This document shows, piece by piece, positions 8,197 through 16,959 of a stretch of DNA of 64,000 bases. Source of the stretch: CAWCON01 sp963797185 (GTDB lineage Bacteria; Patescibacteriota; Saccharimonadia; Saccharimonadales; UBA4665); the NCBI GenBank assembly GCA_963797185.1, contig CAWCON010000003.1, forward strand, positions 1 through 64,000, written 5' to 3'. Below the pieces are notes generated by a model that ran no database searches, had not been told where the DNA came from, and saw only the letters and a program-made list of their open reading frames with translations. The number at the start of each line of letters is the position of its first letter. Positions within the stretch are counted from its first letter, which is position 1. The position numbers were made by a program, and so were the translations under genes.

Positions 8197-9495
8197 TTAT
8201 AAGTAGCAGCCTGAACCACACTGAGTGGCACCAAGTTGGTTTGATATCCATGGTAGTGAGTCGGTAAAGTTTTGTTCCCAAACATTGAAAGTATGTTCTC
8301 CGTCTATGCTTTCATATATGACATTCATCTTCGCCTCTTTTGACTGGTTATATAACTGATTAATGGCGCTTGTCACGATTAGGTAGTCATTTTTACCATC
8401 TCCGAAGAAACCACCCAGATCAGGATAACTATTCTTGCTTAGTAATAACGATGGTTGATGAGCGGCCCAGTTTGCCTCAGATCCACTAAAAAGCTTTGCA
8501 ATTGTCTCGTCTTTAGTACCGACTTCTGGTCCTATCTCGCCCCCAAAATCGAGAAAATAATGAAAAAGATTTGGATGCCTAAGCGTTAACATGATGCCAC
8601 ACATACCACCCAAGCTGAGACCACCAATTGCCCAGTGACTTGGACCAGCTTCAACGTTGAAATGAGCCTTTATGTAGTTGGGCACATCTACCGTTAGGTA
8701 GGTCTCAACGTTTCCTCGGGGGCTGTTAACACATTCTGTATCATTGGTAAGCGAACCAGTATTATCTACCATGAACACGTATGGTGTGATACCCTCATGA
8801 CGAGCTGCGAAGTTATTAAGAGCAGTTATTATTCCACTATCAATCCAGTTATTTGTTTGTCCCGGATATCCAGCTGTCAGTATGATGACCGGCAGGCTGA
8901 CGTTACTTGAGGCAATCGCTGGTACATATACATAAGCTGTTCTTGGGGTAAACTTAGAGACAGTACCTGGGATATTAAGGGAATACAGGCTACCATTTGT
9001 AGTTTGACCGATATTGTTGAGGTTTGTCTCTATTGTTGATTGGTTAACTGCAGGTTGTTTCGAACTGTATTTAGTTAGAACTTGACGATCTTGAGACAAT
9101 TGTTTGATGCCGTTTTCATTAAAGACGGAATACAGGGTAGGGAAATAGCGGTAGTAACTATTAATAAGAGCCAATGAGAATACGAGGCAACACAAAATAC
9201 TTAAAGCCGTAAAAAGCTTTATCTTTAGTCGATGTATAAATACTATAACTAGCAACCATAAAGCCAGAGTGGTTGGTAAAATCATCGCAATTATAGATAA
9301 CGGTAACGCGCTTTCAGTCTCGTGAGCCACAATTGAATCAAGTGCAAAGGCGCTTAGTAAACTAATAATAAGTATTGCTGGTATGTATTTAAGACGCCAA
9401 CTCTTGTCGAGTCTTAGGATTATATAAATCAGCGACCCAGTAACTATCACCGACAGTATCAGAATCAAATTTTGACTAATTAAACTAATATTCAT
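8197..9495 (-). CDS. Membrane-anchored alpha/beta-hydrolase (putative esterase family)
   Basis: 432 residues. About four hydrophobic helices occupy residues 5-115 (LISQNLILILSVIVTGSLIY, YIPAILIISLLSAFAL, LSIIAMILPTTLALWLLVIV, LFTALSILCCLVFSLALI). A large outer domain follows that resembles the esterase D / antigen 85-type fold. The nucleophile elbow is GLSLG (about residue 293), and a late DGEHTFNVW supplies the likely catalytic His. A YVPAIASSNVSLPVIIL strand opens the hydrolase domain. Mycolyltransferase-like or generic ester hydrolase activity on surface lipids is possible; the substrate is unknown. It is monocistronic, and the ATG has no strong ribosome binding site. Confidence 0.8.
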   Translation of the reverse strand: MNISLISQNLILILSVIVTGSLIYIILRLDKSWRLKYIPAILIISLLSAFALDSIVAHETESALPLSIIAMILPTTLALWLLVIVFIHRLKIKLFTALSILCCLVFSLALINSYYRYFPTLYSVFNENGIKQLSQDRQVLTKYSSKQPAVNQSTIETNLNNIGQTTNGSLYSLNIPGTVSKFTPRTAYVYVPAIASSNVSLPVIILTAGYPGQTNNWIDSGIITALNNFAARHEGITPYVFMVDNTGSLTNDTECVNSPRGNVETYLTVDVPNYIKAHFNVEAGPSHWAIGGLSLGGMCGIMLTLRHPNLFHYFLDFGGEIGPEVGTKDETIAKLFSGSEANWAAHQPSLLLSKNSYPDLGGFFGDGKNDYLIVTSAINQLYNQSKEAKMNVIYESIDGEHTFNVWEQNFTDSLPWISNQLGATQCGSGCYL

Positions 9496-9571
9496 AAAAA
9501 GACTTTACTACACCCCCGATTGCACATCTCAGACATTCAACTTCCGTCTTAAGGTCGCTATGGACGTAACT

Positions 9572-9648
9572 TGGTGGGCATAGAGGGACTTGAACCCCCG
9601 ACCTCTGTCACGTCAAGACAGCGCTCTAGCCAACTGAGCTATATGCCC
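9572..9648 (-). tRNA. tRNA-Val(GAC)
   Basis: On the minus strand the acceptor GGGCATA pairs with TATGCCC. The anticodon loop TTGACGT gives GAC. The T loop is GGTTCAAGTCC. The discriminator is A with encoded CCA. A TATACA box lies a few bases upstream on the minus strand. Confidence 0.95.
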
Positions 9649-9917
9649 TCACTGTATACATACTACAGTCTAGCAAGAGCGTGGAACATATTACTAACTT
9701 TTTATAGCACTTCATTATTGTTACGGATAAATTTTATGAATTCGCTAATGTCGTAAAGAAGGCGAGGGAATATAGATTTATATTTTATACCTTATATGGG
9801 ATAAATAGATATTGGACTTATGCACAATCACACGCAATAATAACAACAATAAAGTACTAGCCATATCGTACCAACTAGATTATATTTATATGTACAGGTG
9901 AAGTTTTATTGATGTGT

Positions 9918-10126
9918 TATAATACGTTTTGAGTGATGAACTGGGCTAACTACCTAGCGAGCTCGGTCGGCAGTCAGAACGAACTCATCGTGCTGTCATA
10001 AGTGCCTCTTTTGAGGAAGTCCGGTGGAACCACCCAATAATTTTGCGACATAAATATTTGGGTCCCAGACGTGCCAATAATGATTGAATGTATTTGCGAG
10101 AATATTCAATCGGGGCACGTCTTTTA
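9918..10126 (+). promoter_or_regulatory. Threonine T-box riboswitch leader of thrS
   Basis: An extended -10 (TGTTATAAT, ending 9923) starts a leader of about 200 nt. The T-box core CCGGTGGAACCACC lies at 10021-10034. Its UGGA would pair with the ACCA-type end of tRNA-Thr only if the discriminator is U, which is what the window's tRNA-Thr has. A terminator with arms GACGTGCC (10068-10075) and GGCACGTC (10114-10121) plus a T-run follows. Candidate specifier codons ACT/ACC lie near 9949-9954. This implies transcription attenuation relieved by uncharged tRNA-Thr. Confidence 0.75.
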
Positions 10127-10143
10127 TTTATTAAGGAGTTTTT

Positions 10144-11991
10144 ATGCCAAATCAATCTGAGTTATATGCAATGAGACATAGTATGGCGCACATCATGGCG
10201 AATGCTATTCAGCACTTGTGGCCGGATACTAAATTCGGAGTTGGCCCAGTTATAGATGATGGCTTCTATTATGACATTGATTTAGGCGAGTCAACTCTTT
10301 CTGAGGATGATTTTAAGGCAATTGAAGCCGAGATGAAAAAAATCATTAAAGCTAATGAACCATTTGAAAAAATTGAGTTGGAGATCGAAGAGGCGATTAA
10401 ATGGGCTCAAGATAATGAGCAGCCATATAAGCTAGAACTACTCCATGATCTTAAGCGTGAAGGAACGACAAATCTGAAAGATCTGAATCTCCAAGAGCTA
10501 GGTATTGCCAAGGAAGGGCCTGGTAAGGTTAATCATGTCTCATTTTACCGCAATGGTGACTTTACTGATCTATGCAGAGGGCCGCACGTTGTCTCGACCG
10601 GCAAAGTCGGAGCGTTTAAACTCCTTAGAATATCAGGAGCCTATTGGCGTGGACAAACAGATAAGCCACAGATGCAACGAATCTATGGGTTATCTTTTGT
10701 TGATAAGGGTGAACTTGATAAGCAGCTAAAACTTCTAGAAGCAGCAAAACAGAATGATCACAGGAAACTTGGCCAAGAGATGGACTTATTTACAATTTCT
10801 GAACTTGTAGGTTCTGGCTTGCCGCTTTTTACACCTCGTGGCTCAATACTGAGAGATAATCTAAGTAATTTTTCCCAAGAGTTACAGCAGCAATATGGCT
10901 TTGAACGAGTGTGGACCCCTCATATGGCGATGGAGAAGTTATACGAAAAGTCGGGGCACCTCGCTAAGTTTCCTGAGCGGTTTTCGGTAAGCAGTATCGA
11001 AAGTGATGATAAATTCATGTTAAAGCCCATGAATTGCCCACATCATATTCAGATCTTTGCAAGGAAACCGTGGAGCTATCGTGAGTTGCCAGTCCGTTAC
11101 ATGGAGAATACAACCAATTACCGTGATGAAAAGAGTGGTGAGCTACATGGATTAGCTAGGGTTCGTTCGATATCTCAAGATGATGGGCATATCTTTTGTA
11201 CCCAGGATCACATCGAACAAGAGGTAAAATCTATTATAAAGATGATTGATACTCTCTATAAGGTGCTCGGTTTAGACTATTACGCGCGTTTATCATACAG
11301 GGATGACTCTGATCAGTATCTGGGAGATATTTCTTTGTGGGAAAAAGCCGAATCAGCTATTCGTAAAATCGCTGACAGTACTGGTCTGAAGACAGTAGAG
11401 GGAGTAGGTGAGGCAGCATTTTATGGGCCAAAAATCGACTTTATGATTCGTGATTCGCTTCAGAGAGAATGGCAGTGTGCCACCATCCAATTAGACTTCG
11501 TTCTTCCAGAACGTTTTGGCTTGGAGTATATCGATGAAGATGGCTCTGCAAAGCGGCCAGTAATGATTCATAAGGCTCTGTTAGGATCAATTGAACGTTT
11601 CCTTGCTGTATATATCGAGCACACTGGCGGAAAGTTCCCAGTCTGGTTATCTCCAGAACAAGTACGCGTAATAACCGTGAACCAGGAAGAAGCTACATTA
11701 AAGTTTGCCCAAACGGTTAGTAAGCAGGCTCAGGAACTGGGGCTACGTTTAGTAGTTGATAATGCCAATGAATCCGTTGGTAAGAAGATTCGTAATGCTG
11801 AGATCCTCAAAGTTCCTTATACAATTGTTGCTGGAGAGAAGGAGATTGCAAGTAATCAATGTATGCCACGTATTCGTAAAGACCTTCTTGGCTCAAGGAG
11901 CTCCGAAGAAGCTAATCCAGTTGATATTGCAAAATTCTTGCAGGTCGTATATCAAGAAGCGCAGTCTCGCGTTACCGAAACCACCCTTTAA
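10144..11991 (+). CDS. thrS: Threonyl-tRNA synthetase without TGS domain
   Basis: 615 residues, charging tRNA-Thr in the cytoplasm. The protein begins directly in the editing domain (RHSMAHIMANAIQHLWP, His pair HxxxH), followed by the second editing motif (CRGPH, about residue 144). The class II catalytic core then carries motif 2-like ENTTNYRDEKSGELHGL and the zinc ligands in KPMNCPHH, HIFC and MIHKALLGS. A C-terminal anticodon-binding domain starts near residue 505. The usual N-terminal TGS domain (about 60 residues) is absent. The ATG follows AAGGAG by 7 nt. It is controlled by the T-box leader and heads a cluster with atl and miaA. Confidence 0.97.
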   Translation: MPNQSELYAMRHSMAHIMANAIQHLWPDTKFGVGPVIDDGFYYDIDLGESTLSEDDFKAIEAEMKKIIKANEPFEKIELEIEEAIKWAQDNEQPYKLELLHDLKREGTTNLKDLNLQELGIAKEGPGKVNHVSFYRNGDFTDLCRGPHVVSTGKVGAFKLLRISGAYWRGQTDKPQMQRIYGLSFVDKGELDKQLKLLEAAKQNDHRKLGQEMDLFTISELVGSGLPLFTPRGSILRDNLSNFSQELQQQYGFERVWTPHMAMEKLYEKSGHLAKFPERFSVSSIESDDKFMLKPMNCPHHIQIFARKPWSYRELPVRYMENTTNYRDEKSGELHGLARVRSISQDDGHIFCTQDHIEQEVKSIIKMIDTLYKVLGLDYYARLSYRDDSDQYLGDISLWEKAESAIRKIADSTGLKTVEGVGEAAFYGPKIDFMIRDSLQREWQCATIQLDFVLPERFGLEYIDEDGSAKRPVMIHKALLGSIERFLAVYIEHTGGKFPVWLSPEQVRVITVNQEEATLKFAQTVSKQAQELGLRLVVDNANESVGKKIRNAEILKVPYTIVAGEKEIASNQCMPRIRKDLLGSRSSEEANPVDIAKFLQVVYQEAQSRVTETTL

Positions 11992-12009
11992 TTTTATTAC
12001 TGACTAACG

Positions 12010-12333
12010 ATGCCAAGGGTAGACGAACAATTCAAGCAACGGGTCTATGGATTGGTTTCTCAAATTCCAAAGAGCCGACTCATGACTTATGGTCAAATCG
12101 CTGCTTTATGCGGAGCTGCCTGGGCCGCTTGGGAAGTTGGTCAAATCGCTCATACTGGTCCTGAAGACTTGCCATGGCAGCGAGTAGTCAATAAGAAGGG
12201 TGGACTTGCGTCGGGTTACCCAGGAGGAAGGGAAACTCATAAACGAGTTCTAGAAGCTGAAGGCACTAAAGTAAGCGACGACTATGAAGTTGTTGAGCTT
12301 GAAAAGTTATTATGGTGGCCGTCAAATCAGTAG
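12010..12333 (+). CDS. Alkyltransferase-like (ATL) DNA-binding protein
   Basis: 107 residues matching the DNA-binding domain of O6-alkylguanine-DNA alkyltransferases (FKQRVYGLVSQIPKSRLMTYGQIAALCG). The active-site PCHRV is replaced by PWQRV (about residue 57), so the acceptor cysteine is missing. Such ATL proteins bind O6-alkylguanine and hand it to nucleotide excision repair rather than repairing it themselves. It starts 18 nt after thrS and its 3' end overlaps the start of miaA by 22 nt, so the three are cotranscribed. Confidence 0.88.
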   Translation: MPRVDEQFKQRVYGLVSQIPKSRLMTYGQIAALCGAAWAAWEVGQIAHTGPEDLPWQRVVNKKGGLASGYPGGRETHKRVLEAEGTKVSDDYEVVELEKLLWWPSNQ

Positions 12334-13187
12334 GACCACTTGTAGTGGTTGTCGGGGAGACCGGATCGGGCAAGACGACTCTAGCGATAGAGTTGGCTAA
12401 AAGGTTTAACGGTGAAGTTGTTGCTGCCGATTCTCGAACTATTTATAAGGGCATGGATATCGGAACTGCCAAGCCTAGTCGAAAAGAGCAAGCGGGTATA
12501 CCTCATCACTTATTGGACGTAACAACACCGGATAAACCATTAACGGTTGCACAGTACAAAGAACTTGCTGCAGAACTTATTAAGGAGATCCAAGACAGAG
12601 GAAGATTGCCAATATTAGTTGGAGGGACCGGTCTCTATATAGATGCTGTTATCTATGATTACAGTTTCAGATTAAATAGCAGCACAGCAGAAAGGCGTGA
12701 GCTTAACCAACTGTCTGTTGAGGAGCTTCAGTCTAGGCTCGCTAGAGCTAAAATTCCTTTACCAAAAAATTCTCAGAATCCTCGCCATCTTATAAGATCT
12801 ATTGAGACCAAGGGACAGGAGTCTGTGAGAGGCGTACTGAGATCCAACACTCTTCTTATAGGTATTCAATACGAAAAAGACGAACTGACCAAAAGGCTAC
12901 AGCATAGGATAGACACTATGTTTGATAGTGGCCTTACAGAAGAGACGAATTACCTGTTAGATCGTTATGGCTGGGAATGTCCGCTACTCCAGACTTCTGC
13001 TTATCAAGCTGTTAAAAGATATCTTCTAGGTGAGATCACAGTTGAAGAAGCCAAAAACCAATGTCTTCGGAATGATTTGCGTTTGGCAAAACGACAACGT
13101 ACGTGGTTTAGGCGCAACAAAAGTATTCATTGGGTTAAAGAACAGATTCAGGCTGTTGACTTAGTAACAACCCTTTTGAACAAATAA
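12312..13187 (+). CDS. miaA: tRNA dimethylallyltransferase
   Basis: 291 residues. It transfers a dimethylallyl group to A37 of tRNAs reading UNN codons. Visible motifs are the P-loop GETGSGKT (about residues 15-22), ADSRTIYKGMDIGTAKP, the catalytic-site GIPHHLLDV, LVGGTGLYIDAV and the C-terminal RLAKRQRTWFRR for tRNA binding. The length is normal for a compact family member. The start overlaps the atl gene, which suggests translational coupling. The spacing to the next gene is short, but that gene has its own -10 box. Confidence 0.96.
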   Translation: MVAVKSVGPLVVVVGETGSGKTTLAIELAKRFNGEVVAADSRTIYKGMDIGTAKPSRKEQAGIPHHLLDVTTPDKPLTVAQYKELAAELIKEIQDRGRLPILVGGTGLYIDAVIYDYSFRLNSSTAERRELNQLSVEELQSRLARAKIPLPKNSQNPRHLIRSIETKGQESVRGVLRSNTLLIGIQYEKDELTKRLQHRIDTMFDSGLTEETNYLLDRYGWECPLLQTSAYQAVKRYLLGEITVEEAKNQCLRNDLRLAKRQRTWFRRNKSIHWVKEQIQAVDLVTTLLNK

Positions 13188-13224
13188 TACATTCCAAAGT
13201 TCCTTCATCTGATACAATGGTTTT

Positions 13225-13824
13225 ATGGTAGAGCAGTTGTTCGGATCAAAAACTCGCGTAAAATTGTTGCGTCTATTCTACTCGAATCCAAATCGATCCT
13301 TCTATGTCCGAGAGATAACTCGCAAGATCGATGAACAAATTAACTCGGTTCGCAGAGAGCTAGCTAATTTATTGAGTATTGGTATCATTTCTTCTGACAC
13401 TACCAATAACCGGCTCTATTATGAAATTAATCAAAAATACGAATTTTACGAACCACTTAGTATCATGTTTGGTAACACTCAGTTAAAAACGGATAAACCA
13501 AAAGCTGTATCGACGGCCCACGATCCCATCAAACAGCTCGGTAATGTTGAGATAGCTCTTTATAGTGGACAATTTACCCGAGACGAGTCATCAGAAGTAG
13601 ATGTTTTTATTGTTGGTGATGTCAATCAGGCAAAGGTTGCTAGATTTATAGCTGAACTTGAGAGTGAAGAAGGCAAAGAACTTCGATATGTAATTATGGA
13701 TTTGAGAGAATTTGAGTATCGTCGCGAGATAAACGACCGTTTTCTTAATAATGTTTTAAGATCGAAGAATCAGGTTTTAGTCGACAAGAGTAACTTACTA
13801 GAAGACAAAAAAGTAACTAACTGA
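13225..13824 (+). CDS. Winged-helix protein with nucleotidyltransferase-like domain
   Basis: 199 residues. The N-terminal 75 residues form a winged helix (VKLLRLFYSNPNRSFYVREITRKI...SVRRELANLLSIGIISS). The rest resembles a minimal nucleotidyltransferase-type fold (VEIALYSGQF...VDVFIVGDV, about residues 112-135), in which only part of the GS...DxD catalytic pattern is kept, so catalysis is uncertain. A TGATACAAT extended -10 ends 6 nt before the ATG, suggesting a leaderless mRNA. The protein is probably a transcription regulator. It is followed after 11 nt by the MBL-fold gene, so the two may act together. Confidence 0.7.
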   Translation: MVEQLFGSKTRVKLLRLFYSNPNRSFYVREITRKIDEQINSVRRELANLLSIGIISSDTTNNRLYYEINQKYEFYEPLSIMFGNTQLKTDKPKAVSTAHDPIKQLGNVEIALYSGQFTRDESSEVDVFIVGDVNQAKVARFIAELESEEGKELRYVIMDLREFEYRREINDRFLNNVLRSKNQVLVDKSNLLEDKKVTN

Positions 13825-13835
13825 GGGAGATATAT

Positions 13836-14462
13836 ATGGAGCTACAATTTCATGGTGCGAATTGCTTAACAATTACTACCAAGCAAGCAAGGTTTACGAT
13901 TGACGATAACCTAACTGAACTCGGCGGGGTCTCTGTAACCAAGCCAGGCGATATCGTTATATTCACTCACGAGCATACTCTGCCGATTCAGACCGTTAAA
14001 TTACTGATTGATGGCCCTGGAGAATATGAAGTAACGGGGACGGCAATTCAGGGTATAGCTGTACGGTCCCATATTGATGAGTCATCCAAGAAGAATGCGA
14101 CACTATATAAGTTACTTATCGATGACATAAGTCTCGTGGTTACGGGACATATATATCCTGAACTAAGCGACGCGGATCTAGAGACCATTGGTATGGTAGA
14201 TATACTTTGTATCCCAGTTGGAGGCAATGGTTACACTTTAGATGGCATAGGCGCCTTGAGCATCATTAAAAAAATCGAGCCTAAACTTATAATCCCGACT
14301 CATTATGAGGATGAATCGTTACACTATCCTGTGCCTCAACAACCACTCGGTGACGCATTGAAGAGCTTAGGAATGGAACCGAAAGAGACGGTTGCTAAGC
14401 TGAAAATTAAGCAAGCAGAATTAACCGATACAGCACAACTCGTAGTTTTAGAGAGAGTCTAG
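13836..14462 (+). CDS. MBL-fold (UlaG-like) hydrolase family protein
   Basis: 208 residues of the COG2220 type. It starts MELQFHGANCLTITT. Its first metal motif is degenerate (FTHEHT instead of THxHxDH), followed by GPGEYEV and a late His in IIPTHYEDE. Some metal ligands appear lost (PVGGNGYTLD instead of the usual PIGG..TM form), so it may be a weak or inactive hydrolase. GGGAGA lies 7 nt before the ATG, and the gene follows the winged-helix gene closely. Substrate unknown. Confidence 0.75.
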   Translation: MELQFHGANCLTITTKQARFTIDDNLTELGGVSVTKPGDIVIFTHEHTLPIQTVKLLIDGPGEYEVTGTAIQGIAVRSHIDESSKKNATLYKLLIDDISLVVTGHIYPELSDADLETIGMVDILCIPVGGNGYTLDGIGALSIIKKIEPKLIIPTHYEDESLHYPVPQQPLGDALKSLGMEPKETVAKLKIKQAELTDTAQLVVLERV

Positions 14463-14518
14463 GTAACTTCTTATGTTAAGAAGTTAAATTCGTAACTAGA
14501 TGATATTGAGCCAAAAAA

Positions 14519-14728
14519 CTAGCTAACAGATTTCTTTTGTTCGAGAAGGTTATTCTTCTTTAGATTTCTAATGGCTTGGGTGCTTATTTTCAAGGTGACC
14601 TTCTTGCCGTCCACTACAAACGTTTTAGTCTGTAAATTCGGCTTCCATACCTTTTTAGTATGTCTTTGTGAAAAGCTGACATTGCTGCCATATTGCTTTC
14701 CTTTGCCGGTAATTTCGCATTTCTGCAT
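14519..14728 (-). CDS. rpmB: 50S ribosomal protein L28
   Basis: 69 residues, starting MQKCEITGKGKQYGSNVSFSQ and containing the SQRHTKKVWKPNLQ segment typical of bL28, then a short C-terminal helix (STQAIRNLKKNNL). It is a structural component of the large subunit near the E site. It is divergent from the M50 protease gene. AAGGAATT lies upstream of the ATG as a ribosome binding site. Confidence 0.95.
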   Translation of the reverse strand: MQKCEITGKGKQYGSNVSFSQRHTKKVWKPNLQTKTFVVDGKKVTLKISTQAIRNLKKNNLLEQKKSVS

Positions 14729-14832
14729 GACGTTAGAATTCCTTTAGATTTAAGCTGTTATTGTAACTAAAATTGACCCATAAGTCAAACATGGTTAGAC
14801 TGCATGTGACGAGAAACTGTATACTTGGAGTT

Positions 14833-15447
14833 ATGTTTACGGACTCTTCGTTGACCAGTGTCATTTATATAATCATTACGATTATCATTTCGCTTTCAAT
14901 CCATGAATCAGTGCATGCGTTGGTTAGCTATAAACTGGGGGATACTACAGCTCAAGATATGGGCCGTTTAAGCTTGAACCCACTTAAACATATTGATCCG
15001 TATACGACGCTTTTGTTGCCGATAATAACGGTGGTACTTTTTGGTGTGCCAGTATTGGCTGCGAGACCAGTACCTTTCAATCCACTACGAGTAAAGTTTC
15101 ATGAATTTGGTGTGGCGTTAGTTGCTGTTGCTGGGCCTTTGTCTAATCTATTATTGGCTATTATTGGAGCCTTGGTATTACGCTCTATGACAGATAACAT
15201 ATCAATAATAAATTTTCTAGTAACCTTCGTTAAGCTAAATGTTGTCTTGTTTGTCTTTAACCTAATACCGATTCCTCCGCTTGATGGCTCCAGGGTGCTC
15301 TATGCATTTGCGCCCGAACCAGTACAGGAGCTGATGCGGAAGATCGAGCCATACGGACTATTTATAATATTTGGCTTGGTTCTAAGTGGTGTTCTGACGT
15401 CCCTACTTCTCCATGTAGATAATAGTGTTCTGCAGCTTCTGCCATAA
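14833..15447 (+). CDS. Site-2 protease / M50 family membrane metalloprotease
   Basis: About 204 residues from the ATG at 14833. It is an intramembrane zinc protease of the small YwhC/rhomboid-independent M50 type. Motifs are HESVHA (HExxH with Ser and Val inside, about residues 23-28) in the first helix and NLIPIPPLDGSRVL (about 149-162) with the second metal ligand Asp. About five hydrophobic helices cover the protein. TATACT at 14820-14825 ends 7 nt before this ATG, so the message is probably leaderless and the longer upstream frame is not used. The substrate is unknown; such enzymes often cut anti-sigma factors or signal-peptide remnants. Confidence 0.85.
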   Translation: MFTDSSLTSVIYIIITIIISLSIHESVHALVSYKLGDTTAQDMGRLSLNPLKHIDPYTTLLLPIITVVLFGVPVLAARPVPFNPLRVKFHEFGVALVAVAGPLSNLLLAIIGALVLRSMTDNISIINFLVTFVKLNVVLFVFNLIPIPPLDGSRVLYAFAPEPVQELMRKIEPYGLFIIFGLVLSGVLTSLLLHVDNSVLQLLP

Positions 15448-15459
15448 GTTATAATAGTA

Positions 15460-15616
15460 TTGGACTGGGGAACGGAGCGTTAAGCTTCAGCCGATGAATG
15501 ATTATCTGATACTTAAACAACGGGAGTCCAATATTTTTAATAACTGTGGTTATTAAGTGAGGGCACCCACCTGGAATTATTTCAGGTTAATCATATCGGC
15601 AATCCCCAGTTTTTTG
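15460..15616 (+). ncRNA. ssrS: Candidate 6S RNA
   Basis: A TATAAT box (15450-15455) is followed by an RNA of about 155 nt. Its ends pair as ACTGGGGA (15464-15471) with TCCCCAGT (15603-15610), then a T-run. Inside are GGAGCGTT and GGGCACCCACCT, which resemble blocks common in 6S RNAs from other phyla, with a large central unpaired region between. 6S RNA mimics an open promoter and holds RNA polymerase. It lies just before tRNA-Pro. The identity rests on pattern and fold and would need a covariance-model search. Confidence 0.5.
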
Positions 15617-15622
15617 GTATAC

Positions 15623-15698
15623 CGGGGTGTAGCGCAGTTGGTAGCGCGTACGGCTGGGGGCCGTGAGGTCGCAGGTTCAAGTCCTGTCACCCCGACCA
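15623..15698 (+). tRNA. tRNA-Pro(GGG)
   Basis: The acceptor CGGGGTG pairs with CACCCCG. The anticodon loop CTGGGGG gives GGG. The T loop is GGTTCAAGTCC. The discriminator is A with encoded CCA. It follows the candidate 6S RNA directly. Confidence 0.94.
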
Positions 15699-15803
15699 AG
15701 TCCTATCATTTTTACCTGAAGTTAATTGAAGATTAGAATCGGATAGTTTGCTAGTATTTCGTTTGCATTACCATATATCTCGGCTGTGTTAAGATAGAGT
15801 GAG

Positions 15804-16478
15804 ATGTGGAAAGAAACAGATAAAGGTCTCTACAAAGAGTTTATTTTAAAGGATTTTAAAGCTGCCCATGAGTTTATTGGACAAGTGGCCCGGGTAGCCG
15901 AAAGATATCAGCACCATCCACTTATAGAGAACAATGGCAACGTAGTACGTATTTGGTTACGCACCGATGACGAGGATAAACAAATTATTACTGATCAAGA
16001 TAGGGAAATGAGTGTGGAGATTGATCTAGGACAACCAAAGACTGCTCAACCTTCTAATTTTCAGAGCGCTCAAGCAATCAAGATTTATGCTGATGGGGGC
16101 TCAAGAGGTAATCCTGGGCCATCTGCAAGTGGCTACGTTCTGCTAGATATGACAGATAGGGTTTTGGTTGAAAAAGGTATCTATCTCGGTGTCACCACCA
16201 ATAATCAAGCCGAATATCATGCATTGAAGTTTGCGCTTGAAGAAGCTAGTACTCTGCATCCGAAAGAGGTGCATGTTTTTATGGATAGCTTACTAGTTGT
16301 TAACCAAATGCTCGGTAAGTTTAAGGTGAAGAATAGAGACTTGTGGCCTATCCATCAGGCAATTAGCGAGTTGACACATAACTTCCACACGATAACCTTT
16401 ACCCACGTGCCACGGGAATTAAACAAGCTCGCCGATAGACTCGTAAATCAGGCGCTTGACAAAGCGCTAGAATTATAA
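15804..16478 (+). CDS. DCoH-like domain fused to RNase HI
   Basis: 224 residues with two domains. Residues about 1-75 resemble pterin-4a-carbinolamine dehydratase/DCoH (FILKDFKAAHEFIGQVARVAE, HHPLIENNGNVVRIWLRT, then ITDQDREMSVEID). Residues about 88-220 are an archaeal-type RNase HI with the catalytic acids in DGGSRGNPGPSA, NNQAEYHAL and FMDSLLVV and a final ADRLVNQAL. RNase HI removes RNA from RNA/DNA hybrids. The role of the DCoH part here is unknown, perhaps dimerisation. The extended -10 TGTTAAGAT ends 8 nt before the ATG, suggesting a leaderless mRNA. It stands alone between tRNA-Pro and rnpB. Confidence 0.85.
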   Translation: MWKETDKGLYKEFILKDFKAAHEFIGQVARVAERYQHHPLIENNGNVVRIWLRTDDEDKQIITDQDREMSVEIDLGQPKTAQPSNFQSAQAIKIYADGGSRGNPGPSASGYVLLDMTDRVLVEKGIYLGVTTNNQAEYHALKFALEEASTLHPKEVHVFMDSLLVVNQMLGKFKVKNRDLWPIHQAISELTHNFHTITFTHVPRELNKLADRLVNQALDKALEL

Positions 16479-16496
16479 CTTTGAAAATGGTAAAAT

Positions 16497-16828
16497 GCAG
16501 TTGCCAGATTATCGGCTAATCGCTTGCTGATTTCAGCAAGAGAAAAGTCCGGGCAGCATAGGGAAAGGGCAGTTGCTAACGGCAACCAGGGGCGACTCTA
16601 GGGAAAGTGCCACAGAAACAAAACCGCCCCCATTCTGGATTTCAATAGGGTACGTCTTTATTGATATACCCCTTGAAGTTCGGATCTATGGAGGTAAGGG
16701 TGAAATGAGCGAGGTAAGAGCTCGCAATTTATGTCGGTGACGGCAATAAAATGGTAAACCCTGCCTGCTGCAAGGAGAAAAATGCTTAAGCGAGTTTAAA
16801 ATTCGCGACTTCCCGTCAGCATTTTTTA
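16497..16828 (+). ncRNA. rnpB: RNase P RNA (class A)
   Basis: Conserved blocks appear in order: AGAGAAAAGTCCGGGC (about 16539-16554), AGGGAAAGGGCAGTTGC, the GGGCGAC/GGGAAAGTGCCACAGAAA block near 16590-16619, GAGGTAAGGGTGAAA, and GGTAAACCC near 16752. A final hairpin and T-run (GTCAGCATTTTTT) mark the 3' end. This is the catalytic RNA that trims tRNA 5' ends. The exact 5' end is approximate. Confidence 0.92.
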
Positions 16829-16959
16829 CAAAAACCGCTCGATCTTAATGGTGACATTAAGACTAGATAGATGATTAGTTAAAACAGAACCCGGCTTATG
16901 GATAATCTGGCACTAGATTTGATAACCCAGCTTCTTATACGTTTATCTGATAGTTTAAC

